Part shown: piece after piece, positions 26,048-36,701 of the stretch
Layout of the letters: each line of letters begins with the position of its first letter
Numbering within the stretch: the first letter of the stretch is position 1
The notes under the pieces: model-generated
Database searches by the model: none
What the model was told of the DNA's origin: nothing
What the model saw: only the letters and a program-made list of their open reading frames with translations
Source of the DNA: Clostridia bacterium
Lineage (GTDB): Bacteria > Bacillota > Clostridia > Oscillospirales > Ruminococcaceae
Length of the DNA stretch: 55,060 bases
Direction of reading: 5' to 3'
Assembly (NCBI GenBank): GCA_009929695.1
Contig: RZZW01000023.1
Span: 1-55,060 of the forward strand
Position numbers and translations under genes: made by a program

Positions 26048-27211
26048 ATGTCTTTAACACTTGATGCAAGCACAAAGCAGTTTGCCGTTAATACATCAGA
26101 AAAATTCAAAACAAAGCTGCTTGCGGTGCTGCCGCGCAGCGCTTGCAAAATACCGTCGCGCGCCATAAACGGCGTGCACGACAACAAGGCCGACGGCGGA
26201 GAATATACATCCGATAACGGCATTTGTTGGTGGACTAACGGCTTTTGGGCAGGTATGCTGTGGCAGCTTTACAAGGCGACAGGCGACGAAAAATGCGCTT
26301 CTGAGGCACGCTTTACAGAAGAAAAGCTCGACGAATGCCTTGAAAGTTATCTTGGGCTTCATCACGACGTGGGCTTTATGTGGCTGCCGAGCGCCGTGGC
26401 TGATTACCGCTTAACCGGCGACAGCATAGCACGCAAACGCGGTTTACACGCTGCAAGCCTGCTCGCAGGGCGCTTTAACCCCGCAGGCTTCATACGCGCG
26501 TGGAACGATATTCCAAACAGTGATAGCGACACACGCGGTTGGGCGATAATCGACAGCATGTTCAACATTCCCCTCCTCTACTGGGCAAGCGAGGAGACGC
26601 ACGACCCGCGCTTTGCAAAAATAGCCGCCATTCACGCCGACACCGTCATGAACAGCTTTGTGCGCCAAGACGGCAGCGTGCGGCACATTGTGGAGTTTGA
26701 CCCTGAAACAGGCGCTTTTGTGCGAGATTACGGCGGTCAGGGCTACGCGCAGGGCTCGAGCTGGACGCGCGGTCAGGCGTGGGGCTTATACGGCTTTGTG
26801 ATGAGCTTTAAGCACACAAATGCCGTAAAATATCTGGCCGTCGCTCAAAAAATTGCCGAATATTTTATATCGCAGATAAAAAAAGACGGCGAGGGTGCAT
26901 ACAAAATTCCTGTTGATTTTTGTCAGCCCGATGCCGTGCAATATTATGACGACATAGCCGCAGCCGTCGCCGCGTGCGGGCTTATCGAGCTTTGGCGGCT
27001 TACAGAAAAACGCGAATATCTCGACATCGCCGTCAATCTGCTAAAATCACTTGACGAAACTGCCGACTGGAGCTGCGACACAGATGGCATACTGCAAAAT
27101 TGCAGCGCCGATTACCACGGCGGCGAGCACAATGTCAATTTCACCTACGGTGACTATTTCTTTTTTGAAGCCGTGCAAAAGCTAACAGGCGACGAGCTTT
27201 ATATATGGTAG
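26048..27211 (+). CDS. GH88 unsaturated glucuronyl hydrolase
   Basis: This is a 387-residue cytoplasmic (alpha/alpha)6-barrel enzyme that removes the unsaturated uronic acid left at oligosaccharide ends by polysaccharide lyases. Family motifs include WWTNGFWAGMLWQLY, HHDVGFMWLPSA (with one catalytic Asp), IIDSMFNIPLLYWAS (the second Asp) and WTRGQAWGLYGF. ATG 26048 follows GGAGGATAATTTT. The stop is TAG, followed three codons later by an in-frame TGA. It has no signal peptide, so it works on imported fragments, as the upstream transporter suggests. The GH43 gene begins 15 bases on. Confidence 0.93.
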   Translation: MSLTLDASTKQFAVNTSEKFKTKLLAVLPRSACKIPSRAINGVHDNKADGGEYTSDNGICWWTNGFWAGMLWQLYKATGDEKCASEARFTEEKLDECLESYLGLHHDVGFMWLPSAVADYRLTGDSIARKRGLHAASLLAGRFNPAGFIRAWNDIPNSDSDTRGWAIIDSMFNIPLLYWASEETHDPRFAKIAAIHADTVMNSFVRQDGSVRHIVEFDPETGAFVRDYGGQGYAQGSSWTRGQAWGLYGFVMSFKHTNAVKYLAVAQKIAEYFISQIKKDGEGAYKIPVDFCQPDAVQYYDDIAAAVAACGLIELWRLTEKREYLDIAVNLLKSLDETADWSCDTDGILQNCSADYHGGEHNVNFTYGDYFFFEAVQKLTGDELYIW

Positions 27212-27226
27212 GAAGGCTGATTATAC

Positions 27227-28825
27227 ATGAACGGCAAAATTAAAAATCCAATTTTAAAAGGCTTTCATCCCGACGCAAGCGCGCTTTGTGTCGGCGGAGA
27301 TTATTATATAGCCACCTCAACCTTTGAATAGCTGCCCGGCATTGACATTTATCACTCGACAGATTTAGTCAATTGGAAGTGGGTGGCAGCGCCTATCAAG
27401 CGGTCATCTCAAGTACCTAGCGAGCTTTTGGGCAACTATAATTCAGGCAGCCTGTGGGCCCCGCACCTTTCATACAGCGATAGCAAATTTTGGCTTGTTT
27501 ACACAGACGTTAAGTCATCAACAGCATTCAAAGACACGTTGAATTACGTCATAACAGCCCCAAAAATAGACGGCCCATGGAGTAAGCCTGTCTTTGTGAC
27601 GGCAAGCGGCTTTGACCCTTCGCTTTTTCACGATGAAAACGGAAAGCATTATTTTCTAAATATGCTTTTTGACTGGCGGCTTGAAAACGCAGGCTTTGCG
27701 GGGACAGTAATACAAGAGTTTGACGCAAAGGAGATGCGCCTCACAGGCGAACGAAAGCATTTTTATAAAGGCACAGCCCTCGGCGTGTGCGAAGGGCCAC
27801 AAATACTTCAAAAGGACGGCTATTACTATCTACTTTGCGCCGCTGGAGGCACAGGCTATATGCACGCGGCGACGGTCGCACGCTCAAAATCACTTTACGG
27901 CGAATGGCAAACCTCCCCCTATCACCCGCTTTTGACCTCGAGCGACGACCCGCAAAATCCATTGCAAAAAAGCGGTCACGCCTGTTTTTTACAAATGGGC
28001 GACGAGTGGTATATCACGCACATTTGCGCAAGACCGCTCACACAGCGCGGCTGCTGCACGCTCGGGCGCGAAACTGCACTGCAAAAAATAGAGTGGATAG
28101 ATGGTTGGCCGCGCCTTGTAAACGGCACGTCGCACCCCGATTTATACGTCGATGCGCCAAGCGGCTCTACCGCTGTGCAAAAGGTGGATAATAGCGAAAG
28201 CATATGCTTTTCAAAGGATAAGCCCCTGCCGCCAAGCCTTAAAACGCTGCGCGCGCCGCTTATTGCCGAGCAGGATTACAGCCTTACCGCACGCGACGGC
28301 TGGCTTCGGCTCTACGGCAGGCAAAGCCTGTCAAGCCACCATAAGCAGTCACTTTTCGCACTCCGCTGGCAAAGCCATAGCTTCACCTCCGAGGTGCTGC
28401 TTGATTTCGCCCCGAAAAGCTTTCAGCAGACAGCCGGCCTTGCGCTTTATTACGACACCTGCAACTGGATATACGCTTATGTCACCTACAACGAAATAAA
28501 AAAATGCCGCACGCTGCGCATTTTAATATGCGATCTCAAGAATTTTGCATATGGCAGCGATGAAATTGTTTTGTCAAATAATGCACCCCTGCGCCTATCC
28601 GTCAAGGTGGACGGTGCATCGGCGCAGTTTTACTACGCACAAAACGTCCAAAGCCTTACGCCGCTTGGCGAAGCACAGCCCGCAGACCATTTGAGCGACG
28701 ATTATATAGAGACACGCCGCTCCCGCTGCGCATTCACAGGCGCAATGATAGCCCTCTGCGCCCAAGATATGGACACCCATAATTCCCACGCCGATTTTCG
28801 GAATTTTAAATATGAGGAAACATAA
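27227..28825 (+). pseudogene. GH43 arabinofuranosidase/xylosidase interrupted by an amber codon
   Basis: The frame from ATG 27227 reads [20 protein letters not shown] and reaches IATSTFE, then TAG at 27329-27331, then LPGIDIYHSTDLVNW without a frame change. Related GH43 enzymes have Trp at this spot (FEW-PG), so TGG to TAG is one substitution. The catalytic set is otherwise complete: Asp in FHPDAS, Asp in GFDPSLFHD and Glu in CEGPQI. A five-bladed propeller (to about residue 310) is followed by a beta-sandwich of the kind seen in GH43 beta-xylosidases and arabinofuranosidases. Total length is 532 codons. With no other lesion, it is a recent nonsense mutation, a sequence error or a read-through case. 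A restart downstream (GTG 27383) would lack the catalytic base. Confidence 0.88.
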
Positions 28826-28864
28826 AAACATAGCGGCTGCAAAAAATACAGCCGCTATGTTTTT
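28824..28864. terminator. bidirectional terminator between GH43 and araD
   Basis: AAAAACATAGCGGCTG pairs with CAGCCGCTATGTTTTT, with A- and T-runs on both sides. It ends the GH43 transcript on the plus strand and the arabinose operon on the minus strand. Confidence 0.9.
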
Positions 28865-28875
28865 ATAGTATTTTT

Positions 28876-29571
28876 TTATTTTTGTCCGTAATACGCATTT
28901 GCGCCGTGTTTGCGGAGGTAGTGTTTGTCTAGAAGTTCTTGCTGCATGGGGGCGGCTTTGGTGATGGCTATGTCGTGCCATGCCATGAAGCTGACCTCCT
29001 CTAAAACTACGGCGTTGTGCACGGCGTTGAAGGGGTCTGTTCCCCATACAAACGGGCCGTGGCTGTTCACTAGCACTGCGGGGACGTCTGCGGGGTTTAC
29101 GGAGCGGTTATTAAATGTCTCGATGATGACCGCCCCTGTCTCTTTTTCGTATGCGCCGTTTATTTCGTCCGGCGTCATTTTGCGCGTGCATGGGATATCG
29201 CCGTAAAAATAATCGCCGTGCGTTGTGCCTAGCGCGGGGACATCTAAGCCCGCCTGCGCCATTGTCGTCGCCCAGCGGCTGTGCGTGTGCACGATGCCGC
29301 CAATACTCGGGAATGCCTTATACAGCTCTAGATGCGTCGGGGTGTCCGAGGACGGGTTCAGTTTTCCCTCGACCACCTTGCCTGTCGCAAGCTCCGCCAC
29401 AACCATGTCGTCCGCCGTCATCTCGTCATATTCAACGCCCGACGGCTTAATCACAACAAGACCCTTTTCGCGGTCAATTCCGCTTACGTTGCCCCATGTG
29501 AAAGTGACTAGGTTATATTTCGGCAGCAGCAAATTGGCGTCGCAAACTGCTTTTTTTAACTCTTCAAGCAT
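28876..29571 (-). CDS. araD: L-ribulose-5-phosphate 4-epimerase
   Basis: AraD converts L-ribulose 5-phosphate to D-xylulose 5-phosphate, the last step of L-arabinose entry into the pentose phosphate pathway. The 231-residue protein has the class II aldolase fold. Metal-binding His residues lie in [13 protein letters not shown], and phosphate-binding sequences are [11 protein letters not shown] and [10 protein letters not shown]. It is the last gene of the operon, eleven bases after araA, and starts behind AAAGGAGACAACA. Confidence 0.97.
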   Translation of the reverse strand: MLEELKKAVCDANLLLPKYNLVTFTWGNVSGIDREKGLVVIKPSGVEYDEMTADDMVVAELATGKVVEGKLNPSSDTPTHLELYKAFPSIGGIVHTHSRWATTMAQAGLDVPALGTTHGDYFYGDIPCTRKMTPDEINGAYEKETGAVIIETFNNRSVNPADVPAVLVNSHGPFVWGTDPFNAVHNAVVLEEVSFMAWHDIAITKAAPMQQELLDKHYLRKHGANAYYGQK

Positions 29572-29582
29572 TGTTGTCTCCT

Positions 29583-31052
29583 TTATTTAAGCTTCCACGC
29601 GAGGTCGTTGAGAAACAGCTTTTCTTGCAGGCTGTCGACCGTGGTGTCTTTATTTATATGCACAAATTCAATGTCCATCATCGTCGCCCAGTCCTTCATC
29701 TGCTCGGCTGTAACGTCGTAGCTTAGGACTGTATGGTGCGCTCCGCCCGCTGTTATCCAGCACTCAAGGCCGACTGTGAGGCTCGGCTCTGCCTGCCACA
29801 TCACGCGTGCGACGGGCAAATTCGGCATTTCAAGTATCGGCTTAACACAGTGGATATCTTGGCAGATAAGGCGCAAGCGCCCGCCCATATCTATTAAGCT
29901 TACTGCAATCGCGTCTCCTGCTTTGCCCTCAAACACAAGGCGTGCAGGCGGCTCGCGGTCGCCTATGCCGAGCTTGTGAATTTCTATGCGCGGCATATCC
30001 GCGGCGACTGACGGGCAGACCTCAAGCATATGTGCGCCGAGCGAATACTCGCTGCCCTTTACGAGGTTGTAGTTATAATCCTCCATAAACGACGTTGTGC
30101 CGTCTCTGCCCATCGCCTTGATTATGCTTGTCATCGCGGCGACCTTCCAGTCGCCCTCGCCGCCGTAGCCATAGCCGTGCGCCATAAGGTTTTGCGTGGC
30201 AAGCCCGGGCAATTGGCGCATTCCGTACAAATCTTGGAACGTGTTTGAAAACGCCATGCAGCCCTCATCGTCGAGCATTTTTTTCATAGCTATTTCTTCG
30301 CGCGCCTGATAACGAATTGTCTCGATATCGTCTGTTTTAAATGTATACGCGGCGCGGTATTCGTCCATTTTTGCGTCAATTTCCGCGTCCGTGACATCGT
30401 TCATTGTGTCCACAAGCTGACCCACCGGCCAAGTGTTGACCTGCCAGCCGAGCTTTGCCTGCACCTCGACCTTGTCTCCCTCGGTGACGGCCACCTCGCG
30501 CATATTGTCTCCAAAGCGCATGACCTTAAGGCTTTTTGAAACAGCCACGCCCACTGCGGAACACATCCAGTCTCCGAGGCGCTTTTGCATCTCGTCGTCC
30601 TGCCAGTAGCCCGCGATAACCTTGCGCGGCATGCGCAGACGCGCGGCGATAAAGCCGTGCTCGCGGTCGCCATGCGCGGCTTGGTTGAGGTTCATGAAAT
30701 CCATGTCGATTTCTTCGTTTGGTATTTCGCGGTCATACTGCGTCGCGAAGTGGCAGTACGGCTTTTGCAGGTTCACAAAGCCGTTTATCCACATTTTTGA
30801 CGGGCTGAACGTGTGGCACCACGTGATGATACCCGCGCATTCCTCGCTGTAATTTGCCTCGCGCACCACATCTGTTATCTCGGCGGCTGTTTTTGCCGTT
30901 ACCTTATACACGATTTTATATGGCAGATTTCCGCTCGCGTTCAGCTTTTCAGCCATCAGCGCGGCACGCTTTGCAACAGTGTCAAGCACCTCGTCGCCAT
31001 ATAAAAACTGGCTGCCGACAACAAACCAAAATTCATAATTTTTCTTATTCAT
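29583..31052 (-). CDS. araA: L-arabinose isomerase
   Basis: AraA interconverts L-arabinose and L-ribulose with a manganese ion. The 489-residue protein has the standard length and conserved stretches such as [16 protein letters not shown], the Glu-containing SFMEDYNYN and [16 protein letters not shown], and the C-terminal His in [13 protein letters not shown]. It starts behind AAAGGAGAAATTGAT and follows araB after a 165-base gap filled by a palindromic repeat. Confidence 0.98.
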   Translation of the reverse strand: MNKKNYEFWFVVGSQFLYGDEVLDTVAKRAALMAEKLNASGNLPYKIVYKVTAKTAAEITDVVREANYSEECAGIITWCHTFSPSKMWINGFVNLQKPYCHFATQYDREIPNEEIDMDFMNLNQAAHGDREHGFIAARLRMPRKVIAGYWQDDEMQKRLGDWMCSAVGVAVSKSLKVMRFGDNMREVAVTEGDKVEVQAKLGWQVNTWPVGQLVDTMNDVTDAEIDAKMDEYRAAYTFKTDDIETIRYQAREEIAMKKMLDDEGCMAFSNTFQDLYGMRQLPGLATQNLMAHGYGYGGEGDWKVAAMTSIIKAMGRDGTTSFMEDYNYNLVKGSEYSLGAHMLEVCPSVAADMPRIEIHKLGIGDREPPARLVFEGKAGDAIAVSLIDMGGRLRLICQDIHCVKPILEMPNLPVARVMWQAEPSLTVGLECWITAGGAHHTVLSYDVTAEQMKDWATMMDIEFVHINKDTTVDSLQEKLFLNDLAWKLK

Positions 31053-31094
31053 ATCAATTTCTCCTTTATATTTTTTAAATTTTGCGCAAACTTA

Positions 31095-31195
31095 CCTCAT
31101 CCGTCGCTCCTACGTCGCGCCACCTTCTCCTAAAGGAGAAGGCTTTAAAGGCTTCTCCCTCGGGAGAAGCTGGCGCCCGCAGGCGACTGATGAGG
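31095..31195. repeat. MITE-like palindromic element with two inner hairpins
   Basis: Imperfect outer arms (CCTCATCCGTCGC... and ...GCGACTGATGAGG) enclose two perfect small hairpins, CCTTCTCC-TAAA-GGAGAAGG (31123-31142) and GCTTCTCC-CTC-GGGAGAAGC (31151-31170), predicting a three-way-junction fold. It sits inside the arabinose operon between araB and araA and has no coding content. The layout is typical of small dispersed repeats in gut Clostridia. Confidence 0.7.
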
Positions 31196-31217
31196 GGTAT
31201 TTACGCGCCGCTAAAAA

Positions 31218-32810
31218 TCACGCCAAGCTATCCACGGCGGCTCTCTCAATCGCCAATCCCGCCTTATACGCTTTCATATACGCGTTAAAGCCCGCCGCGT
31301 CAATTGCTGACGGCTGTACACTCTCGCATTTTGCGTCTGCGAAAATTTTTGACGCGAGATACTCCTCAAGGCTTTCGCCGCCCTTTTTATTTGCGCGGTA
31401 TGCGGCGAGCAGAGCCATGCCCCACGGCCCGCCCTCTCCCGCTGTTTCCATAACGCTCACAGGTGTATCCATAGCGGCAGCAAGCAGGCTTTGCCCCACG
31501 CCCTTCGCCTTGAAAAACCCGCCGTGCCCGAGCAGCGAGGTTATCTCAACGCGCTCTTTTTCAAGCAAAATATCCATGCCGATTTTCAAGGTGGCAAGCG
31601 CGCTGAAAAGCTGTGCTCGGGCAAAATTTGCAAACGTAAATTCAGCGTCCGGCAGCCTTGCAAAAAGCGGACGACCCGCTTCAAAAGCCGTTATATGCTC
31701 GCCTGAAAAATAGTTGTAGCTCACAAGCCCGCCGCAGTCTGCGCTGCCGTTTGGCGCTGAGTAAAACATTGCGTCGAGCACCTCGTATATGCTTATCTCC
31801 TTGCCGACTTCTTTGGCAAAACCAACAAGCATGCCCGCCCACGCGTTTATGTCGGACGTGCAGTTGTTGCAGTGCACCATTGCCACCTGCTTGCCTGTCG
31901 GGGTTGTGACGATGTCGATTTCGGGGTAAACGCGACTCAAGGGTTTGTCGAGCACCACCATTGCGAACACGCTTGTGCCCGCGCTGACGTTGCCTGTTTT
32001 GGCCGCCACGCTGTTTGTCGCGGCCATTCCCGTCCCCGCGTCTCCCTCGGGCGGCGCCATCAACGCGCCTGCGGCAAGCGTGCCTGTGGGGTCAAGCAGC
32101 TTTGCGCCCTCCTTTGTCAGCACGCCCGCGTCCTCGCCCGCGCATAAAACCTTTGGCAAAATATCGCGCAAACGCCACGGCAATCCGCGCTGCTCGCAAA
32201 GCTTATCATAGCTTTTGAGCATAGCGTCGTTATAGTCACACGTGTCGCTGTCAATCGGGAACATTCCCGACGCGTCGCCCACGCCGAGCACCTTTTTGCC
32301 AGAAAGCTTATAGTGAACATACCCCGCAAGAGTTGTGAGAAACGCTATATCCTTGACGTTTGCCTCATTATTGAGCACCGCCTGTTCAAGGTGCGCGATG
32401 CTCCACCTCTGCGGAATATTAAAGCTGAATAATTGCGTCAGCTTTTCGGCGGCAGCCTGCGTGCTCGTGTTGCGCCATGTGCGAAACTCCGCAAGCTGCT
32501 TGCCATTTTTGTCAAACGCAAGATAGCCGTGCATCATTGCCGAAAAGCCCACCGCGGCAACCGCGGTAAGCTTTAAGGAGTATTTTTTCGCAACGTCGGC
32601 GGCAAGCTTTGCGTAGGCCGCTTGAATGCCCGTCCACACGTCGTCAAGGTGATACGTCCACACGCCGTTTTCGAGCCTGTTTTCCCAGTCAAACCCGCCC
32701 GACGCTATCGGCGTGCCGTCTGAACATACAAGAACAGCCTTTATGCGCGTTGAGCCAAGCTCTATGCCGAGGCAGGCTTTGCCCTCTTTTATTTGAGTAG
32801 AAATATCCAT
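31218..32810 (-). CDS. araB: ribulokinase (FGGY family)
   Basis: This carbohydrate kinase phosphorylates L-ribulose to L-ribulose 5-phosphate. The 530-residue protein has the N-terminal FGGY signature region ([16 protein letters not shown]), a central [13 protein letters not shown] segment and the C-terminal nucleotide part ([21 protein letters not shown]). It lies between the importer genes and araA in the arabinose operon. Members also include xylulokinases, but the araA and araD partners make ribulokinase the best call. Confidence 0.93.
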   Translation of the reverse strand: MDISTQIKEGKACLGIELGSTRIKAVLVCSDGTPIASGGFDWENRLENGVWTYHLDDVWTGIQAAYAKLAADVAKKYSLKLTAVAAVGFSAMMHGYLAFDKNGKQLAEFRTWRNTSTQAAAEKLTQLFSFNIPQRWSIAHLEQAVLNNEANVKDIAFLTTLAGYVHYKLSGKKVLGVGDASGMFPIDSDTCDYNDAMLKSYDKLCEQRGLPWRLRDILPKVLCAGEDAGVLTKEGAKLLDPTGTLAAGALMAPPEGDAGTGMAATNSVAAKTGNVSAGTSVFAMVVLDKPLSRVYPEIDIVTTPTGKQVAMVHCNNCTSDINAWAGMLVGFAKEVGKEISIYEVLDAMFYSAPNGSADCGGLVSYNYFSGEHITAFEAGRPLFARLPDAEFTFANFARAQLFSALATLKIGMDILLEKERVEITSLLGHGGFFKAKGVGQSLLAAAMDTPVSVMETAGEGGPWGMALLAAYRANKKGGESLEEYLASKIFADAKCESVQPSAIDAAGFNAYMKAYKAGLAIERAAVDSLA

Positions 32811-32822
32811 ATTTTTACCGCC

Positions 32823-33875
32823 TTATTTTGCGTTATTTTTATTTTTTCGCGCGAGGACAATGCTCTGCACAACGAGGAACAGGCAAATCATGACGGCGAC
32901 GGTGATATTTGTCCACCACGCCTCGTCAAGCCCGAGCGACGAAACAATATTTTTGATGGTGCTAAGTGACAGCACGCCGAAGAATGTGCCAGCGATGTTG
33001 CCGACGCCGCCCGTGAGCATTGTGCCGCCTATTATAGACGAGGCAATCGCGTTCATTTCAGCGCCGCTCGCGTGCGACGGCGAGCCTGAGCCGACGTGCA
33101 AAAAGTACACAAAACCGCCTATGCCCGCAAGCAAGCCGCAAAGCACATACGAGAAAAACTTCGTGCGCTTTACGTTTATGCCGAGCATATTTGCGCTCTG
33201 ATTATTGCCGCCGACGGCGTAAACCCCGCGCCCGAATTTCGTCCAGCGCAGCACCGCAAACAGTATTATCACAACAAGCACGGCCACTATAACGCCAATT
33301 TCGACATACGCGGGCACATACGCGCCAAGCTTATTCACAGCGCCCATGCCGGGGACTGTTATGCGCGTCGATTTAAGCGCCTGAAAGCTCTCATTTTGCA
33401 CGTTGAACTGCGTCGCGTTGACGATTGTCGTCATGCCCTTTGCGAAAAACATGCCCGCGAGCGTGACGATGAACGGCTGAATTTCAAGATAAGCGATTAA
33501 AAAGCCCTGAACAAGCCCAAACGCCAAGCCTATGCACAGCGCTATGAGCACTGCGGTCAATATGCTGCCGCCCTGATAGTCGAGGTTGACGGCGCAGCAC
33601 ATGCATACAAGTGCCGTCACAGCGCCGACGGAAATGTCTATGCCGCCCGTTATCATGACAATACTCATGCCGCAGGATAAAACGACAAGCGCGGCGTTTT
33701 CATTTAGAATATTGAAAAATGTCTGCGCCTTTAAAAAGCCCGAGCCGAGGAAAAGCATCGCGCACGCGTACATCAGGACAAATACCGAGATTGTGATTAT
33801 AAGCAGCAAATTTGTGTCCGAAAGACCTGCCGATGATTTTAGAGGATTCTTTTTTGTCACGGTGTTAGCTGACAT
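32823..33875 (-). CDS. pentose ABC transporter permease, YjfF-like
   Basis: This is a 350-residue inner-membrane permease of the ribose/galactofuranose class, with about ten helices and the conserved GGIDISVGAVTALVCM and GGNNQSANMLGINVKRTK stretches. It starts one base after the stop of the other permease gene. Two different permeases with one double ATPase is the layout of the E. coli YtfQRT-YjfF importer, which takes up furanose forms of arabinose and galactose. Confidence 0.9.
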   Translation of the reverse strand: MSANTVTKKNPLKSSAGLSDTNLLLIITISVFVLMYACAMLFLGSGFLKAQTFFNILNENAALVVLSCGMSIVMITGGIDISVGAVTALVCMCCAVNLDYQGGSILTAVLIALCIGLAFGLVQGFLIAYLEIQPFIVTLAGMFFAKGMTTIVNATQFNVQNESFQALKSTRITVPGMGAVNKLGAYVPAYVEIGVIVAVLVVIILFAVLRWTKFGRGVYAVGGNNQSANMLGINVKRTKFFSYVLCGLLAGIGGFVYFLHVGSGSPSHASGAEMNAIASSIIGGTMLTGGVGNIAGTFFGVLSLSTIKNIVSSLGLDEAWWTNITVAVMICLFLVVQSIVLARKNKNNAK

Positions 33876-33876
33876 A

Positions 33877-34992
33877 TTAAGCCGCCTCCTTCACGCGCTT
33901 TTTGGGCGCAATTTTTGTCCAAAGCGCAAGCATTTTTTCACGCACAACAGGTGCGCTGAGCACCACAAGAATAATTACGACGACTGCCTTATACGCGGGC
34001 AATGCGCTTGACACGACGTTGAATTTGAACAGCGTCGTCGTCAAAAGCTGAATGACATATGCGCCGAGTATCGACGAAGCCATGTTGAATTTGCCGCCGC
34101 TGAGTGCGTTGCCGCCGAGCGCCACGGCCAAAATTGCGTCCATCTCGATGTCCTTTGCGACGACGGAATAGTTGATTGTTGAAAAGCGGCTTACCTTTAT
34201 AAAGCCCGCCACAGCCACGCAAAGGCCTAAAATTACGTAGGTGAGAAATTTTATAGTTGCGGGGTTTATGCCGTTGAGCCTAGACGAATGCGCGTTTATG
34301 CCGACGCACTGCGTATACAGGCCGAGATTTGTGAATTTAAGCACAAGCGCAATTATTATCATGCAAAGCGCCGCGATAAATATTGGCGTCGGCACAGGAA
34401 TGCCGGGGATAAAGTTGCCGAAATAGCCAAACGAAGCGTCGCTGATGATGGGCAGCTCGTTGTTGTTTATCCACGCCGCGATAGAGCGTCCGGCTGTGAA
34501 TAAAATCAGCGTTGCGACCATCGGCTGAATTTTGAAAAAAGCCACCATAACGCCGTTGAACGCGCCGAACAGCATCGACACGACACAGCCGATTAAAAAC
34601 GCGACTATGATGGGCGCTTGAAGTGTGTCGGGGCGCGAGTTTGTGCCGCATAAAACGCGAAGCACAACGCTGCCCGCAATGGCGATTGTGGCGCCGACGC
34701 TTATGTCCTGTCCGCCCGACGCCGCCGTGACAAGCGTCATGCCTATGGCGAGGATGACAAGCTCTGACGCGTTGTCGAGCACTGTTATAAGATAGCCCGA
34801 CAGCACAGGGTCGCCCGCGCTGTTTTGCGCAAGAGTTATGGCAAAAAATGACGGGTCTGCGATAAGGTTAAATATAAGCAGCAGCAAAAGTGCCGCAATC
34901 GGGATAAAAATTTGACGGTGCACAAGCGCACTCAGCATTGCGCCAAACTTTTTTGCGCCTGTTTTTTGCTGTAAATTATTTGTAGCGGCCAT
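33877..34992 (-). CDS. pentose ABC transporter permease, YtfT-like
   Basis: This is a 371-residue permease of the same class, with GGQDISVGATIAIAGSVVLR in the position of the substrate-path motif and VGINAHSSRLNGINPATIKF as the ATPase-facing loop. Its start overlaps the ATPase stop by one base (TAATG), so it is translationally coupled. With the next gene it forms a heterodimeric pore for a furanose sugar, most likely L-arabinose here. Confidence 0.9.
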   Translation of the reverse strand: MAATNNLQQKTGAKKFGAMLSALVHRQIFIPIAALLLLLIFNLIADPSFFAITLAQNSAGDPVLSGYLITVLDNASELVILAIGMTLVTAASGGQDISVGATIAIAGSVVLRVLCGTNSRPDTLQAPIIVAFLIGCVVSMLFGAFNGVMVAFFKIQPMVATLILFTAGRSIAAWINNNELPIISDASFGYFGNFIPGIPVPTPIFIAALCMIIIALVLKFTNLGLYTQCVGINAHSSRLNGINPATIKFLTYVILGLCVAVAGFIKVSRFSTINYSVVAKDIEMDAILAVALGGNALSGGKFNMASSILGAYVIQLLTTTLFKFNVVSSALPAYKAVVVIILVVLSAPVVREKMLALWTKIAPKKRVKEAA

Positions 34993-36509
34993 TATTTCTT
35001 TTCACCTCCGGCAATCGTCATCATGATTTTGTCCTGCGTCAAATCGTCGCCGCTCAATTCGCCCACTACCCTTCTGTCGCGCATGACGACAAGGCGAGAG
35101 CACGTCCGCAGCATTTTGTCTGTCTCTGACGAGATAAACGTGACGCTTTTGCCCTCTGACGCAAGCTTTAGCACAAGCTTTTGAATTTCCATCTTTGTGC
35201 CGACGTCGATGCCGCGCGTCGGCTCGTCTAAAATGAGGTAAATCGGGTTTGCAAGCAGCCAACGCGCAAGGATTGCCTTTTGCTGATTGCCGCCCGAGAG
35301 TGATTTTATCGGCGTGTCCGCCGAGGCTGTGCGTATGCCGAGCAGCTTTATGTATTCCTTTGCAAACGCCTCCGCCTTTGCGCGTGGAATAGGCTTGAAA
35401 AAGCCCATGAGCACCTGAAGCGCAAGGATAATGTTTTCTCTCACTGATAAATCGCCCACTATGCCGTCCTGCTTGCGATCCTCGGCGAGATAGCTTATGC
35501 CGTGCTTCATAGCGTCGAGCGGGCTTTTGATTTTTACTTCCTTGCCGTTTATTTTCACCTTGCCGCCCGTAACATGGTCAGCGCCGTATATCGCGCGCAC
35601 ACATTCGCTTCGGCCGGAGCCAAGCAGGCCTGTGAAGCCGTTCACCTCGCCCTTGCGGATTGTGAAATCAAACGGCTTTATGCCCGCGGCGCTCTCAAGC
35701 TGATTTACCTCGATAACAGGCATAGACTTTGTGTCAACGTGCACAGCCTCGCCCTTTGCCTCGATGTCCGACAATTCGCCAAGCTCCTTGCCCATCATCT
35801 TTGACACAAGCTTTACGCGCGGCAAATCCTCAATAATATATTCTCCAACAAGCTGGCCGTCGCGCAAAACAGTAATTCTGTCGCACACCTCGTACACCTG
35901 GTCAAGAAAATGTGTGACAAATATAATGCCGACGCCGCGGGCTTTTAAGTCGAGCATGAGCTTAAACAGCTTCGCGACCTCCTGCTCGTCAAGTGAGGAG
36001 GTTGGCTCGTCGAGAATGAGCACCTTGCAGTCCATATCGACGGCGCGCGCTATGGCGACCATCTGCTGCACGGCGATAGAACAGCTCGCAAGCTGCTGCG
36101 TCGCCTGTGCCGGAATGCCTAGCGAGGTGAGCAGCGTCTGCGCGTCTTTGTTCATCTGCTTCCATTTTGTGAGCGCGCCGGCGGTTCTTCCTATATACAT
36201 ATTCTCTGCAACAGTCAAGTTGGGGCAGAGCGTAATTTCCTGATAAACGGTGCTTATCCCCGCCTTTTGAGCGTCCTGCGGAGATTTTATAACAAGCGGC
36301 TTTTGCGTCCCCTGCATAAAAATTTCGCTCGCGTCCTTTTGATATACACCTGTCAAAACCTTAATGAGTGTAGATTTTCCCGCGCCGTTTTCCCCCATCA
36401 AGGCATGAATTTCCCCTGCGCGCAGGGTGAAATCTACATGTTGAAGAGCGTAAACGCCGGGGAAGCGCTTATCAATCCCGCGCATTTCAAGCACAGCGCC
36501 TTCTTGCAT
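34992..36509 (-). CDS. sugar ABC transporter double ATPase, YtfR/AraG-like
   Basis: This is a 505-residue cytoplasmic ATPase with two fused nucleotide-binding domains, as in AraG, RbsA and YtfR. The first Walker A is GENGAGKST (about residue 39) and the second half has the divergent GLLGSGRSE. Signature sequences CSIAVQQMVAIARAVD and SLSGGNQQKAILARWLL are present. I chose ATG 36509 (MQEGAVLEM) because GGGAGG precedes it; the longer frame up to 36644 runs into a palindromic repeat. It powers the two permeases downstream and takes substrate from the lipoprotein at 36702. Confidence 0.93.
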   Translation of the reverse strand: MQEGAVLEMRGIDKRFPGVYALQHVDFTLRAGEIHALMGENGAGKSTLIKVLTGVYQKDASEIFMQGTQKPLVIKSPQDAQKAGISTVYQEITLCPNLTVAENMYIGRTAGALTKWKQMNKDAQTLLTSLGIPAQATQQLASCSIAVQQMVAIARAVDMDCKVLILDEPTSSLDEQEVAKLFKLMLDLKARGVGIIFVTHFLDQVYEVCDRITVLRDGQLVGEYIIEDLPRVKLVSKMMGKELGELSDIEAKGEAVHVDTKSMPVIEVNQLESAAGIKPFDFTIRKGEVNGFTGLLGSGRSECVRAIYGADHVTGGKVKINGKEVKIKSPLDAMKHGISYLAEDRKQDGIVGDLSVRENIILALQVLMGFFKPIPRAKAEAFAKEYIKLLGIRTASADTPIKSLSGGNQQKAILARWLLANPIYLILDEPTRGIDVGTKMEIQKLVLKLASEGKSVTFISSETDKMLRTCSRLVVMRDRRVVGELSGDDLTQDKIMMTIAGGEKK

Positions 36510-36554
36510 TATAGCTTCGCCTCCCATAAATATTGTAAATACACCAAAACCACG

Positions 36555-36584
36555 GCAGCGGACGCCATATATGGCGTCCGCTGC
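36555..36584. repeat. perfect 30-bp palindrome in the operon spacer
   Basis: GCAGCGGACGCCATA and its exact reverse complement meet with no loop. Directly after it comes GTAGGGGACGGCGTCC, resembling the GTAGGG ends of the palindromic repeats at 51797 and 53538. The 192-base spacer between the binding protein and ATPase genes (36510-36701) is thus mostly repeat sequence. Confidence 0.75.
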
Positions 36585-36646
36585 AAATGTAGGGGACGGC
36601 GTCCTCGACGTCCCGCTTCGGTTTGCACAAATCTTTAACGCCAAAA

Positions 36647-36692
36647 CACGGCACGGCTACGCGGACATAAATTCCTGCACGCCGTACCGTGG
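36647..36692 (-). terminator. attenuating hairpin between binding protein and ATPase genes
   Basis: ACGGCACGGC on one arm and GCCGTACCGT on the other, extended by further pairs (GCGG/CTGC), form a GC-rich hairpin followed on the minus strand by GTTTTGG. It lies just after the binding-protein stop. It would reduce transcription into the rest of the operon and stabilise the binding-protein message. Confidence 0.6.
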
Positions 36693-36701
36693 TTTATTTT
36701 A

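Noticed and set aside
27383..28825. GH43 gene starting downstream at GTG 27383 as an intact shorter protein
   Set aside because: That start omits the catalytic-base segment (FHPDAS) and the first propeller blade, which are encoded in the same frame upstream of the TAG.
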